A stretch of DNA of 34,117 bases. Source: Acidimicrobiia bacterium. GTDB lineage: Bacteria; Actinomycetota; Acidimicrobiia; Acidimicrobiales; CAIXPF01. A program made the position numbers and the translations under genes. Below are positions 15,460-23,195 of the stretch, piece after piece; position 1 is the stretch's first letter, and every line of letters begins with the position of its first letter. The stretch lies in contig WHTX01000015.1 of the NCBI GenBank assembly GCA_009377505.1, positions 1 through 34,117 of the forward strand. Reading direction: 5' to 3'. The notes under the pieces were generated by a model, which was not told where the DNA came from, did no database searches, and worked only from the letters and a program-made list of their open reading frames with translations.

Positions 15460-16328
15460 GACCGCACCAGCACACCGTCGAGGGCTCCGGCGAGGAGCTC
15501 GACCTGGTGGACGTCGGCGTCGCAGGGCAGGAACACGACGTCGTCGCAACCGGCGTCGTCCAGGCGGCGCAGTTCCCGCTCGAGCTGGTCGGCGGTGGTG
15601 ACCGTGTCGGCTCTCACCGCGGCCAGGTAGGCCGGGCCGTAGTAGTGGTAGAGGCAGTGCTGGGCGATCTCCTCCGCGCCGGAGCCGAGGCAGAAGTAGC
15701 GCTCGACGACGACGCGCGGCTGGCCCGGCCGCCTCGCCCCACGCCACGCCTCCCGTATGGCGTCGATGCTCGCGGTCAGGGCCTCGTGCCCGAACGAGGG
15801 CGCCACCCACCCGTCACCGAACCGTGCCGCCCGTCGGAAGGTGGCCGGCGCGAAGCCGCCGAACAACAGCCTCGGCCGTCCAAGCGGAAGGGCGGGGATC
15901 GCCGCCCCGCCGGGCCCGCCGAGGCCAGCGGACCAGACGTCCCGCATGGTGGCGACCATCTCGTCCATGACGGCGCCCAGCGTCGCCGGCGCCGGCCCGA
16001 CCGCCTCGTGGTCGTCGGGCCAGCCGCCGAGGCCGAGCCCTGCGGTCAGCCGGCCGCCGCTGACCCGGTCGAGCGAGGCCAGCTGCTTGGCCAGCACGAC
16101 GGCGTTGCGCCGCCACGGCACGTTCAACACCGTGGTGAGCAGCTCGACGCGCTCGGTCCGCGCCGCCGCGGCGGCCAGGGCGACGAGCGGGTCGAGGTTG
16201 TCGTACACGAGCCGGTCGATGACGCCGACCGACTCGAACCCGGAGGCCTCCGCGGCCGCCGCCCACTGGCCGACGGCGCAGCCGGGCGCGCCGGGAATGG
16301 CTGCCGGCAAGCCGATGCCGATCCTCAT
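15456..16328 (-). CDS. LLM-class (F420-dependent type) oxidoreductase
   Basis: The product has 290 residues with the bacterial-luciferase-like TIM barrel pattern: an MRIGIGLP first strand, ASGFESVGVIDRL, LAKQLASLDRVSGGRLTAGLGLGG, and FRRAARFGDGWVAPS near the C-terminal half. Family members use F420 or FMN to oxidise or reduce small molecules; the substrate is unknown. It starts at ATG 16328 with a strong GAGGAGGAA Shine-Dalgarno sequence. It overlaps the downstream frameshifted gene by 4 nt and is divergent from the AraC regulator with a ~70-bp gap. That regulator probably controls it. Confidence 0.92.
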   Translation of the reverse strand: MRIGIGLPAAIPGAPGCAVGQWAAAAEASGFESVGVIDRLVYDNLDPLVALAAAAARTERVELLTTVLNVPWRRNAVVLAKQLASLDRVSGGRLTAGLGLGGWPDDHEAVGPAPATLGAVMDEMVATMRDVWSAGLGGPGGAAIPALPLGRPRLLFGGFAPATFRRAARFGDGWVAPSFGHEALTASIDAIREAWRGARRPGQPRVVVERYFCLGSGAEEIAQHCLYHYYGPAYLAAVRADTVTTADQLERELRRLDDAGCDDVVFLPCDADVHQVELLAGALDGVLVRS

Positions 16329-16396
16329 GGGGGTTCCTCCTCGTGCTGGGAGACGTTGACTCCACAGCAGCGTCCCGCGCGAAGGTGGAGAGCATC

Positions 16397-17116
16397 TTGA
16401 ACGAAGGGGACATCTACCGGGAGTGGGCGCCGCCGCCGGCGTGGCGGCACGTCGTCGCCTGCTGCTGGGAGCAGCGCGTCGGCGCCGAGCGGGTCCAGCG
16501 GGTGGTGCCCGACGGCCACGCCGACCTGCTGGTCCACGACTCCGGCACCGTCGAGGTGGTCGGCCTCGCCGACCAGGTCGCCCTCACGGCGCTGCCGAGG
16601 GGCACGTGGATCCACGGCGTCCGCATCCGGCCCGAGGCCGTGGCGGCCGCCTTCGGCGTGCCCGCCTGGGAGCTCACGAACCTCACCGTCCCCGGCGACG
16701 ACGTCTTCGGTTCCCGCCGCGCCCGCCACCTCCCCGACCGCCAGGGGCTCGACGAGTGGCTGATGTCGATCGAGCCCGACCCGCGCACCGCGGCGGCCAC
16801 CCGGCTGCTGGCCTCGCGGCCCGTCGGCGCGGCGGCCGACGAGCTCGGGATCACCATCCGCCAGCTCCGCCGCGTCCTCACCGCCAGCGTCGGCCTGGCA
16901 CCGAAGCCGTACCAGCGCGTCGTCCGCTTCCAACGGTTCCTCGCCGCGGCCGAGCGCGGGCAGGGGTTGGCCGCGGCCGCCGCCGACGCCGGCTACGCCG
17001 ACCAGGCGCACCTCACCCGGGACGTGCGCGCCCTCACCGGGGTCACCCCCCGGCAGCTGCTCGAAGAGCGGCTGGGCCCGGCCTTCCCGCCCGGCGATCT
17101 ACCGACGGCTCGCTGA
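16397..17116 (+). CDS. AraC-family transcriptional regulator with DUF6597-like sensor domain
   Basis: The product has 239 residues. The N-terminal ~130 residues (IYREWAPPPAWRHVVACCWE, VVPDGHADLLVH, LPRGTWIHGVRIRPEA) match the DUF6597-type domain common in actinobacterial AraC regulators. The C-terminal ~90 residues hold the two helix-turn-helix motifs (LGITIRQLRRVLTASVGLAPK and ADAGYADQAHLTRDVRALTG). I prefer TTG 16397, preceded by GGTGGAG at 6 nt, to GTG 16343, which lacks a Shine-Dalgarno sequence; family members begin near the YREW motif. Its divergent position suggests control of the oxidoreductase operon at 14573-16328. The ligand is unknown. Confidence 0.9.
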   Translation: MNEGDIYREWAPPPAWRHVVACCWEQRVGAERVQRVVPDGHADLLVHDSGTVEVVGLADQVALTALPRGTWIHGVRIRPEAVAAAFGVPAWELTNLTVPGDDVFGSRRARHLPDRQGLDEWLMSIEPDPRTAAATRLLASRPVGAAADELGITIRQLRRVLTASVGLAPKPYQRVVRFQRFLAAAERGQGLAAAAADAGYADQAHLTRDVRALTGVTPRQLLEERLGPAFPPGDLPTAR

Positions 17117-17318
17117 CGTTCTTGTGGTGGTCACCGCCCCGACGCCACGGTCAGGCGACCCGTGCTGGCGGATCTGGTGGACCTGGCGTGATCTGCGACG
17201 CCAGCTTCCAGAGCTCCGTGCTCAGCCGACGGGGCGGCTCCCCGGCCGTCCAGGCGCGAGTGGTGCGGACCGACCCCCGTCGCTAGGGTCGCGGGACGCG
17301 ATGTGAGGGGAGGAGCTG
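17117..17318. promoter_or_regulatory. Intergenic region with a probable promoter for 17319
   Basis: No gene is visible here. TAGGGT at 17284-17289 fits the actinobacterial TANNNT -10 box. A transcript starting near 17296 would carry the GGGGAGGAG Shine-Dalgarno sequence before ATG 17319. No clear -35 box or terminator is seen. Confidence 0.4.
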
Positions 17319-17633
17319 ATGCTCCAGTTCACCCAGACCGCCGCCAGCGTGCTCCAAGGGGCACGCAGCCAGCAAGGGCTCCCCGACACCTACGGTGTCC
17401 GGGTCTTCGCCGCCAAGACCGCTGAGGACGAGATGGCGCTGCAGATCGGCTTTGCCGAGGTACCCGCCGAGGGCGACCACGTTGCCCGACAGCACGAACC
17501 GCCGCTCTTCATCTCCGGGGAGATCGCCGAACAGCTCTCCGACGTGGAGATCGACGTGGTCCCCGACCCGTCTTCGGACGGCCAGGGCGCGCCGCAGCTC
17601 GTCCTGCGACCGCAGTCGGGCGAGACCGCCTGA
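17319..17633 (+). CDS. HesB/IscA-fold protein lacking cysteines
   Basis: The product has 104 residues. The start (MLQFTQTAASVLQGARSQQGLP), the central GVRVFA strand and the FISGEIAEQL segment follow the A-type iron-sulfur carrier (HesB/IscA) pattern. The protein contains no Cys at all, so it cannot ligate iron or an Fe-S cluster as classical members do. Such Cys-less relatives are common in actinobacteria and have no established function. The start is fixed by a strong GGAGGAG Shine-Dalgarno sequence. The GNAT gene begins 22 nt after its stop, so the two are probably co-transcribed. Confidence 0.8.
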   Translation: MLQFTQTAASVLQGARSQQGLPDTYGVRVFAAKTAEDEMALQIGFAEVPAEGDHVARQHEPPLFISGEIAEQLSDVEIDVVPDPSSDGQGAPQLVLRPQSGETA

Positions 17634-17655
17634 CACCTCGCCCGGATCGCTCGTC

Positions 17656-18249
17656 ATGGCCTTCGACGTGCGCCCGGCGGATGTGTTCGAGGATGTCCGC
17701 CAGGTGATCGGGCCTCGGCGGCCCGAGGCGAACGTGTGCTGGTGCCTGTCGTATCGCATCCCGTCGCGGCTGAACCGCGAGCTGCGGGGCGCGGCGCGCG
17801 GTGAGCTCGTCGCCGAGCTGTGCCGGCGCGACCCGCCGCCCGGCGTCCTGGCCTACGACGGCGACGTGCCGGTCGGCTGGGCCGGGGTCGCCCCGCGCGC
17901 CGACCTGAACAGCTTCGCCCGCACGAACAGCAAGATCCCGCACGTGGACGACCAGCCGGTCTGGACCGTGTGGTGCTTCCGCACCCGGGCGGGCAACCGT
18001 GGCCGGGGCGTTTCCCACGCGCTCCTGGCCGGGGCGGTGGACTTCGCTCGCGCCCACGGCGCCCCCGCCATCGAGGGGTACCCGGTCGACAACCGTGGCG
18101 CGCCGGTCGACCGGACGATGGCCTACGTCGGGACCCTCGCGCTGTTCGAGCAGGCGGGGTTCACCAAGGTGTCCGACACGGGTTCGGTGCTCGATGGCTT
18201 CCCCCGCGTGCTGGTACGGCTCGATCTAATCCCGCTCGACCCTTCGTAG
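17656..18249 (+). CDS. GNAT-family N-acetyltransferase
   Basis: The product has 197 residues. It shows an acceptor half (ANVCWCLSYRIPSRLNREL), PVGWAGVAPRADL, the acetyl-CoA loop on strand 4 to helix 3 (VWCFRTRAGNRGRGVSHALL, with R/G-x-x-G-[RG]-G), and a C-terminal ALFEQAGFTKV. These are GNAT hallmarks. The frame is open upstream across the preceding gene; ATG 17656 gives the family N-terminus (MAFDVRPA). The substrate is unknown. Its 3' end overlaps the 3' end of the convergent gene at 18226 by 24 bp. Confidence 0.9.
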   Translation: MAFDVRPADVFEDVRQVIGPRRPEANVCWCLSYRIPSRLNRELRGAARGELVAELCRRDPPPGVLAYDGDVPVGWAGVAPRADLNSFARTNSKIPHVDDQPVWTVWCFRTRAGNRGRGVSHALLAGAVDFARAHGAPAIEGYPVDNRGAPVDRTMAYVGTLALFEQAGFTKVSDTGSVLDGFPRVLVRLDLIPLDPS

Positions 18250-18696
18250 CCCTCGCTGCGGCGTCCACGACTCGACGACGAGCTTGGTCGCCTCGGCGTT
18301 GAGCGCGGTGATGACGACCTCGGTGATATCGGCGACGAACATCTCCCCGTCCGGCTGCTCGCTCGCCGCGTCCGTGGTCACCGGGCCGGCGGGGACGGCT
18401 CGCCCGGCGACCTTCGCCTCGCCCGGCCAGTCAGCCTCCTTGCCCTCCTCGGGGTGGAAGGTCGGGCCGTGCAGCGCGAAGCGTGGGTCCCGCGTGAGGT
18501 CGGCCCCCTTGCGCGCGCCGGTCATCGACCCGAAGCTGAGATCGCCGTCCGTGAACTCGCACTCGATGCCCGAGATGCGTGGCGAGCCATCGGCGCGCAG
18601 CGTTGCGATCGTCTTGTGGCGACCGGCGTCGAACAGCCGCCGCACCCGCCTGGCGAACTCCGGTTCTGCCTGCTCGATCGCCTTCCACGCCGGCAC
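18226..18696 (-). CDS. Pyridoxamine-5'-phosphate-oxidase-fold protein
   Basis: The product has 156 residues. It begins VPAWKAIEQAEPEFARRVRR, followed by HKTIATLRADGSPRISGIE, DLSFGSMTGARKGADLTRDP and FALHG, the split-barrel flavin/F420-binding pattern. I chose GTG 18696 because family members start with this PAW/TW segment; ATG 18723 is an in-frame alternative with nine more residues. It converges on the GNAT gene and overlaps its end. Its start faces the divergent CoA-transferase (start 18793) across ~100 bp. Likely a small F420/FMN-dependent reductase; substrate unknown. Confidence 0.85.
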   Translation of the reverse strand: MPAWKAIEQAEPEFARRVRRLFDAGRHKTIATLRADGSPRISGIECEFTDGDLSFGSMTGARKGADLTRDPRFALHGPTFHPEEGKEADWPGEAKVAGRAVPAGPVTTDAASEQPDGEMFVADITEVVITALNAEATKLVVESWTPQRGLRRVERD

Positions 18697-18792
18697 GGCC
18701 GCGCAGCGTACCCCGACGCCCATCCGGGATCCCGCCCGATGGCGCAGGCCGATCTGGTAGACCCCGGCGACGACTGCCCGTGGAGGTGCCGA

Positions 18793-20055
18793 GTGCTCGA
18801 GTCGCAACCGCCCGACCCCCGCCGGGCACGGCTGGAGCCGCCGGCGTGGGCCCCCCGGACAGAAGCCCAGCCGACCGGGCCGCTCGCCGGGTTCCGCATC
18901 ATCGACGTCACGCACGCCGCCGCGGGGCCCTACGCCTCCCTCATGCTGGCCGACCTCGGCGCCGACGTGATCAAGGTCGAGCCTCCGCGGGGCGAGCTCA
19001 TCCGCTTCCTCGGTCCCTTCCACCCCGACGACGAGGTTCACGCCTACGGCGCCCGGTTCGCCTTCCGCAACCGCAACAAGCGCAGCATTGCCTTGGACCT
19101 CGAGGTCGACGAGGACCGGGAGACCTTCCTGCAGCTGGTCGAGACGGCCGACGGCCTCATCGAGAACATGCGGTCGGGCGTGCTCGACCGGCTCGGTGTC
19201 GGCTGGGAGGTGTGCCACGCCCGCAACCCCCGGCTCGTCTACGCCGCCATCCGCGGGTTCGGCGACCCCCGCACCGGCGCCAGCCCCTACGTCGACTGGC
19301 CCGCCTTCGACCCCATCGCCCAGGCCATGGGCGGGGTCGTCGCCAACAACGGCCCCGATGCCGAGACGCCCCTGCGCGCCGGCCCGATCATCGGCGACCT
19401 CGTGCCCGCCCTGCACGCCGCGCTGGGCCTGGTCTCCGCCCTCCTCGCCAGCCAACGCAGCGGCGAAGGGCAGTTCGTAGACGTCGCCATGGTCGACGCC
19501 CTCATGTCCCTCTGCGAGTCCGCCCACGTGATGTGGGTCTACGCCGGGCAGCGCTACGAGCGCGCCGGGAACCACATCGGGGCGGTCGCCCCCGCCGGCG
19601 TCTACGCCACCGCCGACGGCCACTGCGCCATCGTCGCGCTCACCGACGGCCAGTGGCGCGCTCTGTGCCAGCTCATGGGCCGCCCTGACCTGGCCGAGGA
19701 CGACGCGCTGCGCTCGGTCAAGGGCCGTGCCGCCCACCGGGAGCGCATCGAGGCCGAGGTGGGGGCGTGGGCGGCGGCGCTCACCACGGCAGAGGTGGTC
19801 GCGCGGCTGGGCGGCACCGTCCCCGTCGGCCCTGTGTACGAGGCCGCCGACTGGGCCGACGAGCCCCACGTCGCCGCCCGGGAGATGTTGGTCGCCGTGG
19901 ACCACGACGGCTATGGGCCGACGGCGCAGCTGGGTTGCCCCATCAAGTTCACCGGCACCCCGGCCAACATCTACCGCCGCCCGCCTCGGCTGGACGAGCA
20001 CAGCGCCGAGCTACGCGCCGAGCTGTCGGCGCACCGACCGCCGCCGGCGTTGTAG
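18793..20055 (+). CDS. Class III CoA-transferase (CaiB/BaiF family)
   Basis: The product has 420 residues. Family marks are LAGFRIIDVTHAAAGPYAS, LADLGADVIKVEPP near the N-terminus, RNRNKRSIALDL, and GPIIGDLVPALHAALG, in which D202 is the aspartate expected to form the acyl anhydride. The longer frame begins upstream, but GTG 18793 has GGAGGT at 5 nt and matches family length. The reaction is transfer of CoA from an acyl-CoA to a free acid, or racemisation in some members. It is followed by an enoyl-CoA hydratase homologue 35 nt after its stop, so the pair may activate and process a carboxylic acid. The substrate cannot be told. Confidence 0.92.
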   Translation: MLESQPPDPRRARLEPPAWAPRTEAQPTGPLAGFRIIDVTHAAAGPYASLMLADLGADVIKVEPPRGELIRFLGPFHPDDEVHAYGARFAFRNRNKRSIALDLEVDEDRETFLQLVETADGLIENMRSGVLDRLGVGWEVCHARNPRLVYAAIRGFGDPRTGASPYVDWPAFDPIAQAMGGVVANNGPDAETPLRAGPIIGDLVPALHAALGLVSALLASQRSGEGQFVDVAMVDALMSLCESAHVMWVYAGQRYERAGNHIGAVAPAGVYATADGHCAIVALTDGQWRALCQLMGRPDLAEDDALRSVKGRAAHRERIEAEVGAWAAALTTAEVVARLGGTVPVGPVYEAADWADEPHVAAREMLVAVDHDGYGPTAQLGCPIKFTGTPANIYRRPPRLDEHSAELRAELSAHRPPPAL

Positions 20056-20077
20056 CGGGGGCATGAACGATCACGAC

Positions 20078-20090
20078 TAGCGTCCGGGCG
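20078..20090 (+). promoter_or_regulatory. Candidate -10 box for a leaderless mRNA of 20091
   Basis: TAGCGT (20078-20083) lies exactly 7 nt before ATG 20091. No Shine-Dalgarno sequence is present. This TANNNT-N(6-8)-ATG arrangement is typical of leaderless actinobacterial transcripts and recurs before several genes here. Confidence 0.45.
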
Positions 20091-20876
20091 ATGACCGAGG
20101 GCCCTGTCCTGTACGAGGTGGCCGACCACGTCGCCACCATCACCATCAACCGGCCCGAGGCCTACAACTCGCTCGACTACGAGGCCTACGAGCAGCTCTC
20201 CGCCCGCTTCGCCGAGGCCAGCGCCGACGAGGGCGTCCGGGCCATCGTGTTCACCGGGCGGGGCCGGGGCTTCTGCACCGGCGACGACGTCCGCAAGCTC
20301 CTCGGCGCCGGGGCGGCCGAGCTGGCCCGGCGCCTGTCCACCGGGGAGATCGAGTTGCCCGGCACGGCGATGCGGCGCAGCGACCGGCCGATCATCGGGG
20401 CGGTCAACGGGCCGGCGGTGGGCTACGGGATGGAGCTCAGCCTCCTCTGCGACATCCGCATCGCCGCCGAGGAGGCTCGGTTCTCGGAGATGTTCGTCCG
20501 CCGGGCCATCGTCGCCGGCGATGACAGCTTCGAGATCCTGCCCCGGGTCGTGGGGGCGTCCGCCGCCGCCGAGATGCTCATGTCGGGCGACTTCGTCGAC
20601 GCCCGCCGCGCGCTCGAGCTCGGGCTCGTGTCACGTGTCGTCCCCCAGGAGGAGCTGCTCCCCGCAGCGATGGAGCTGGGCCGCAACCTGGCCGCCAACC
20701 CGCCGCTCGCCGTGCGGGCCGCCAAGCAGGCGCTCGCCCTGGCCAGCGCGGGCAAGCGGGAGGAGCTCCGTGACTTCGTGCGCCGGCGGGGCAGCGAGCT
20801 GCTGGCCACCGAGGACCACCAGGAGAGCGTGGCCGCCTTCCTCGAGCGGCGCGAGCCGGCGTTCCACGGCCGCTGA
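20091..20876 (+). CDS. Enoyl-CoA hydratase/isomerase-family protein
   Basis: The product has 261 residues with the crotonase fold: VATITINRPEAYNSL, the oxyanion-hole loop GRGFCTGDDVRKL, and AVNGPAVGYGMELSLLCDIRIA. The glutamate in GYGMEL corresponds to the first catalytic Glu of hydratases. The segment where the second Glu normally sits reads ARFSEMFVRRAIVAGDD; ungapped alignment puts Phe there and Asp in the usual GAGG loop. It may therefore be an isomerase or another crotonase-type enzyme rather than a standard hydratase. It follows the CoA-transferase closely. Confidence 0.92.
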   Translation: MTEGPVLYEVADHVATITINRPEAYNSLDYEAYEQLSARFAEASADEGVRAIVFTGRGRGFCTGDDVRKLLGAGAAELARRLSTGEIELPGTAMRRSDRPIIGAVNGPAVGYGMELSLLCDIRIAAEEARFSEMFVRRAIVAGDDSFEILPRVVGASAAAEMLMSGDFVDARRALELGLVSRVVPQEELLPAAMELGRNLAANPPLAVRAAKQALALASAGKREELRDFVRRRGSELLATEDHQESVAAFLERREPAFHGR

Positions 20877-20963
20877 GCCTCGGGCGAGCTCGCGCCACCC
20901 CACGGCCCAGCAAGGGGGGCCTGGTAGGTTCCGCCTCCGACTCGTCGCCCCGGGGAGATGACC

Positions 20964-21842
20964 ATGGAGATCGGGATCACGGGGGTGTTCGGTGGATCGC
21001 CGAAGCGGGACATCGGCTTCCTCAAGGAGTACGCCGTCGCCGCCGAGGAGGCGGGCTTCGACTGCCTCTACGCGCCGGAGCACGTCGTCTTCTTCGCCAG
21101 CTACGACTCGAAGTACCCCTACACCCCTGACGGCCACCCGTCGTTCCCGCCCGACGTCGGGCTGTACGACCCGCTGTTCGTGTGCGCGGTGGCGTCGATG
21201 GTGACGACGCGGTTGCGCACCGCCACGAGCGTGATGATCCTGCCCGAGCGGCCGGCCCTGCTCACCGCCAAGGAGGTGATGACGCTCGACCACATCAGCG
21301 GCGGGCGCTTCGACCTCGGCATCGGCATCGGCTGGTCGGACGAGGAGTACGCAGCGCTCGGCGTGCCCTGGGAGCGGCGGGGCCGTCGTGCTGACGAGTA
21401 CGTCGAGGCCATCCGGGCGGCGTGGTCCAACGACGTCGCGGCCTACCAGGGCGAGTTCGTGCAGTTCGAGAACGCCGTGCTGCGCCCGGCGCCGGTCAAG
21501 GGCACCGTCCCCATCATCGTGGGCGGCGACTCACCTGCGGCGATGCGCCGTGCCGCCCGGCTCGGCGACGGCTGGTACGGCTGGTGGGCCGGGGTCGAGC
21601 TCGAGCCGCACCTCGCCCAGCTGCGGGCGATCATGGCCGAGGAGGGCCGGGACCAGGGCCCCGGTTGGAGCCTTCGGGTGGGCCTGCCCATCGGGGGGGA
21701 GTCTCCCGACGAGGTGGCCGAGAAGGCGGCGCAGGCCAAGGCGCTCGGCGTGGACGAGTTCGTGGTCGGCGCCGGGATCCCGAGCCGTGACTTCGACGTG
21801 CACCTGCGCCGCTGGGCGGAGGCGGTCTCGACGGCGCGCTGA
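20964..21842 (+). CDS. LLM-class F420-dependent oxidoreductase (TIGR03619-like)
   Basis: The product has 292 residues. A luciferase-like barrel is marked by MEIGITGVFGG, AEEAGFDCLYAPEHVVF, LTAKEVMTLDHISGGRFDLG, the GIGIGWSDEEYAALG loop, VPIIVGGDSPAAMRRAARLGD and GWYGWW. I prefer ATG 20964 to ATG 20958 because GGGGAG then lies at a proper 6-nt distance. A TAGGTT box at 20925-20930 may be its promoter. F420-dependent redox chemistry is inferred from the family; the substrate is unknown. It follows the enoyl-CoA hydratase homologue on the same strand. Confidence 0.93.
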   Translation: MEIGITGVFGGSPKRDIGFLKEYAVAAEEAGFDCLYAPEHVVFFASYDSKYPYTPDGHPSFPPDVGLYDPLFVCAVASMVTTRLRTATSVMILPERPALLTAKEVMTLDHISGGRFDLGIGIGWSDEEYAALGVPWERRGRRADEYVEAIRAAWSNDVAAYQGEFVQFENAVLRPAPVKGTVPIIVGGDSPAAMRRAARLGDGWYGWWAGVELEPHLAQLRAIMAEEGRDQGPGWSLRVGLPIGGESPDEVAEKAAQAKALGVDEFVVGAGIPSRDFDVHLRRWAEAVSTAR

Positions 21843-22012
21843 CGGGCGGTGCTGCCCCGGCGCGCACCACCGCGGCCTGTCCCTCGAAGCGCCCGCTCAT
21901 GTGGCCCCTTCTCCAGCGATGCGTGGGCGACGCGCGCCACCATCCACCACGGCGTCGTAGCCTCGCCGCCGACCGGAGGCCTAGCCTTCGGCGAACGACC
22001 CAGGGGGAAGCG
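21843..22012. promoter_or_regulatory. Intergenic region upstream of the cupin gene
   Basis: No gene is supported here. TAGCCT at 21982-21987 fits a -10 box; a start near 21994 would give a short leader containing GGGGGAAG before ATG 22013. Confidence 0.35.
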
Positions 22013-22393
22013 ATGAGCGACGAAGCACCGATCCGCCGGCTGGAACGGGAGAAGCGGCCGGCGCCGGAGCAGTGGTTCACCGGGCACGTGGAGATGGAGG
22101 CGGTGTTCATGGACAAGGAGTCCAAGACCGCCCATGGCCGGGTCCACTTCCACGACGGCGCCCGCACCAACTGGCACCTCCACACCGGCGACCAGGTGCT
22201 CTACTTCGTCAGCGGCAAGGGCATGGCCCAGAACCACGACGGGCCGGTCTTCGAGTGCGAGCCGGGTGACATCGTCCATGTGCCACCGGGGACCCGGCAC
22301 ATCCACGGCGCGCAAGCCGGCCACGACGCCACGCACATCGCCATCACCAAGGGCGACCACATCTGGGACAACGAGCCCGACTACCCCCACTGA
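22013..22393 (+). CDS. Small cupin-domain protein
   Basis: The product has 126 residues and is a single conserved beta-barrel. The first metal motif reads TNWHLHTGDQVLYFVSGKG (two His and a Gln where a Glu is more usual). The second reads PGDIVHVPPGTRHIHG. Such small cupins bind a divalent metal and act as isomerases, dioxygenases or decarboxylase partners. Start ATG 22013 has a GGGGGAAG Shine-Dalgarno sequence. The frame is open upstream, but that part is low-quality sequence. It ends 86 bp before the convergent vapC gene. The specific role is unknown. Confidence 0.9.
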   Translation: MSDEAPIRRLEREKRPAPEQWFTGHVEMEAVFMDKESKTAHGRVHFHDGARTNWHLHTGDQVLYFVSGKGMAQNHDGPVFECEPGDIVHVPPGTRHIHGAQAGHDATHIAITKGDHIWDNEPDYPH

Positions 22394-22423
22394 GCTGCGC
22401 TTCGCGGCCGAGTGGTCGCGCCG

Positions 22424-22440
22424 GCCGAGGGCGCCTCGGC
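22424..22440. terminator. Hairpin between convergent cupin and vapC genes
   Basis: GCCGAGG and CCTCGGC form a perfect 7-bp stem with a 3-nt loop, in the 85-bp gap between two convergent genes. There is no T-tract. It could serve either strand. Confidence 0.45.
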
Positions 22441-22478
22441 TCCACCGCGTCTCGCGATGCCGCGTCCGGCGTTGGGGC

Positions 22479-22892
22479 TCACGACTCGTCGGCGTCGAGG
22501 CGCTCCATCGGCTGGCCGGTCACCTCGGCGATCAGCTCGAAGTCCTTGTCCACGTGCAGGACCGTGAGGCCGGCGAGCTCGGCCGCGGCGGCGATCATCA
22601 GGTGGGGAATGGACGGCGCCCGGTGCTGGCCGCGGGCGGCGAGCAGCGCCAGGACCTCCACGGCGCGGTCCTCGATGGCGGGGGTGAGGTACTTGATCGG
22701 CATGGCGGAGAGGGGCGGCTGGCGGGCGGCGCGCCGTAGGTCGGCCGCCGAGCGTGCCGAGAAGCCGACCTCGAGTCGGGTGACCGTCGTGACCCGGACA
22801 AGGCCCCGTTCGATGCGCTCGGCCCAGAGCTGAGCATCGGGGCTGTCGCCGAGCCGGGCCAGCGCGGCCTTGTCGACCAACCAGGTCGTCAC
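22479..22892 (-). CDS. vapC: VapC-type PIN-domain toxin
   Basis: The product has 137 residues: [12 protein letters not shown] at the N-terminus (D7), TRLEVGFSA with the conserved Glu, and [20 protein letters not shown] at the end. PIN toxins cut RNA using three or four acidic residues. In the third motif ([13 protein letters not shown]) His stands where relatives usually have Asp (PDLLIAA), so activity may be reduced. The start overlaps the antitoxin stop as ATGA, the typical vapBC coupling. The family is confident; whether the toxin is active is open. Confidence 0.9.
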   Translation of the reverse strand: MTTWLVDKAALARLGDSPDAQLWAERIERGLVRVTTVTRLEVGFSARSAADLRRAARQPPLSAMPIKYLTPAIEDRAVEVLALLAARGQHRAPSIPHLMIAAAAELAGLTVLHVDKDFELIAEVTGQPMERLDADES

Positions 22893-23104
22893 GACCAGGC
22901 GCCGCCCATCACGGCGGGGTCGGCCAAGTCGGCGAAGGTCTCGGCGAACCCGGCCAGGTCCTCGACGGTGACGGCAGTCCTCTGCGCCTCAGCGGACAGC
23001 TGCCGGCGGAGGAACTCGCTGCGGGAGAGGCCCAGCTTGCGAGCCCGTTCGTCGAGGGCGGCGACGACGTGCTCGGGTACGTCCCGGATCAGGATGTCGG
23101 CCAT
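22889..23104 (-). CDS. vapB: VapB-type ribbon-helix-helix antitoxin
   Basis: The product has 71 residues: [20 protein letters not shown] followed by [13 protein letters not shown] is the ribbon-helix-helix DNA-binding pattern. The C-terminal ~25 residues ([15 protein letters not shown]) would wrap the toxin. Start ATG 23104 has GGAGG 8 nt upstream. It probably represses its own promoter through the repeats at 23123-23139. Confidence 0.88.
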   Translation of the reverse strand: MADILIRDVPEHVVAALDERARKLGLSRSEFLRRQLSAEAQRTAVTVEDLAGFAETFADLADPAVMGGAWS

Positions 23105-23122
23105 CAGAAAGCCTCCAGCTCG

Positions 23123-23139
23123 TGATAGCTGATGATAGC
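23123..23139 (-). promoter_or_regulatory. Candidate vapBC operator
   Basis: TGATAGC occurs twice, at 23123-23129 and 23133-23139, exactly 10 bp apart, overlapping TATCAT (a possible -10 box on the coding strand). The site is ~20 bp upstream of the antitoxin start, where ribbon-helix-helix antitoxins usually bind. Confidence 0.5.
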
Positions 23140-23195
23140 AACCCGGTCCCCGACCCCCCGCCCCACAGCCGCGCGCGGAGCAGACTGCCCGAGCC

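Noticed and set aside
18697-20001. Long upstream extension of the pyridoxamine-oxidase-like frame
   Set aside because: It is antisense to the CoA-transferase gene and has no motif; the family N-terminus begins near 18696.
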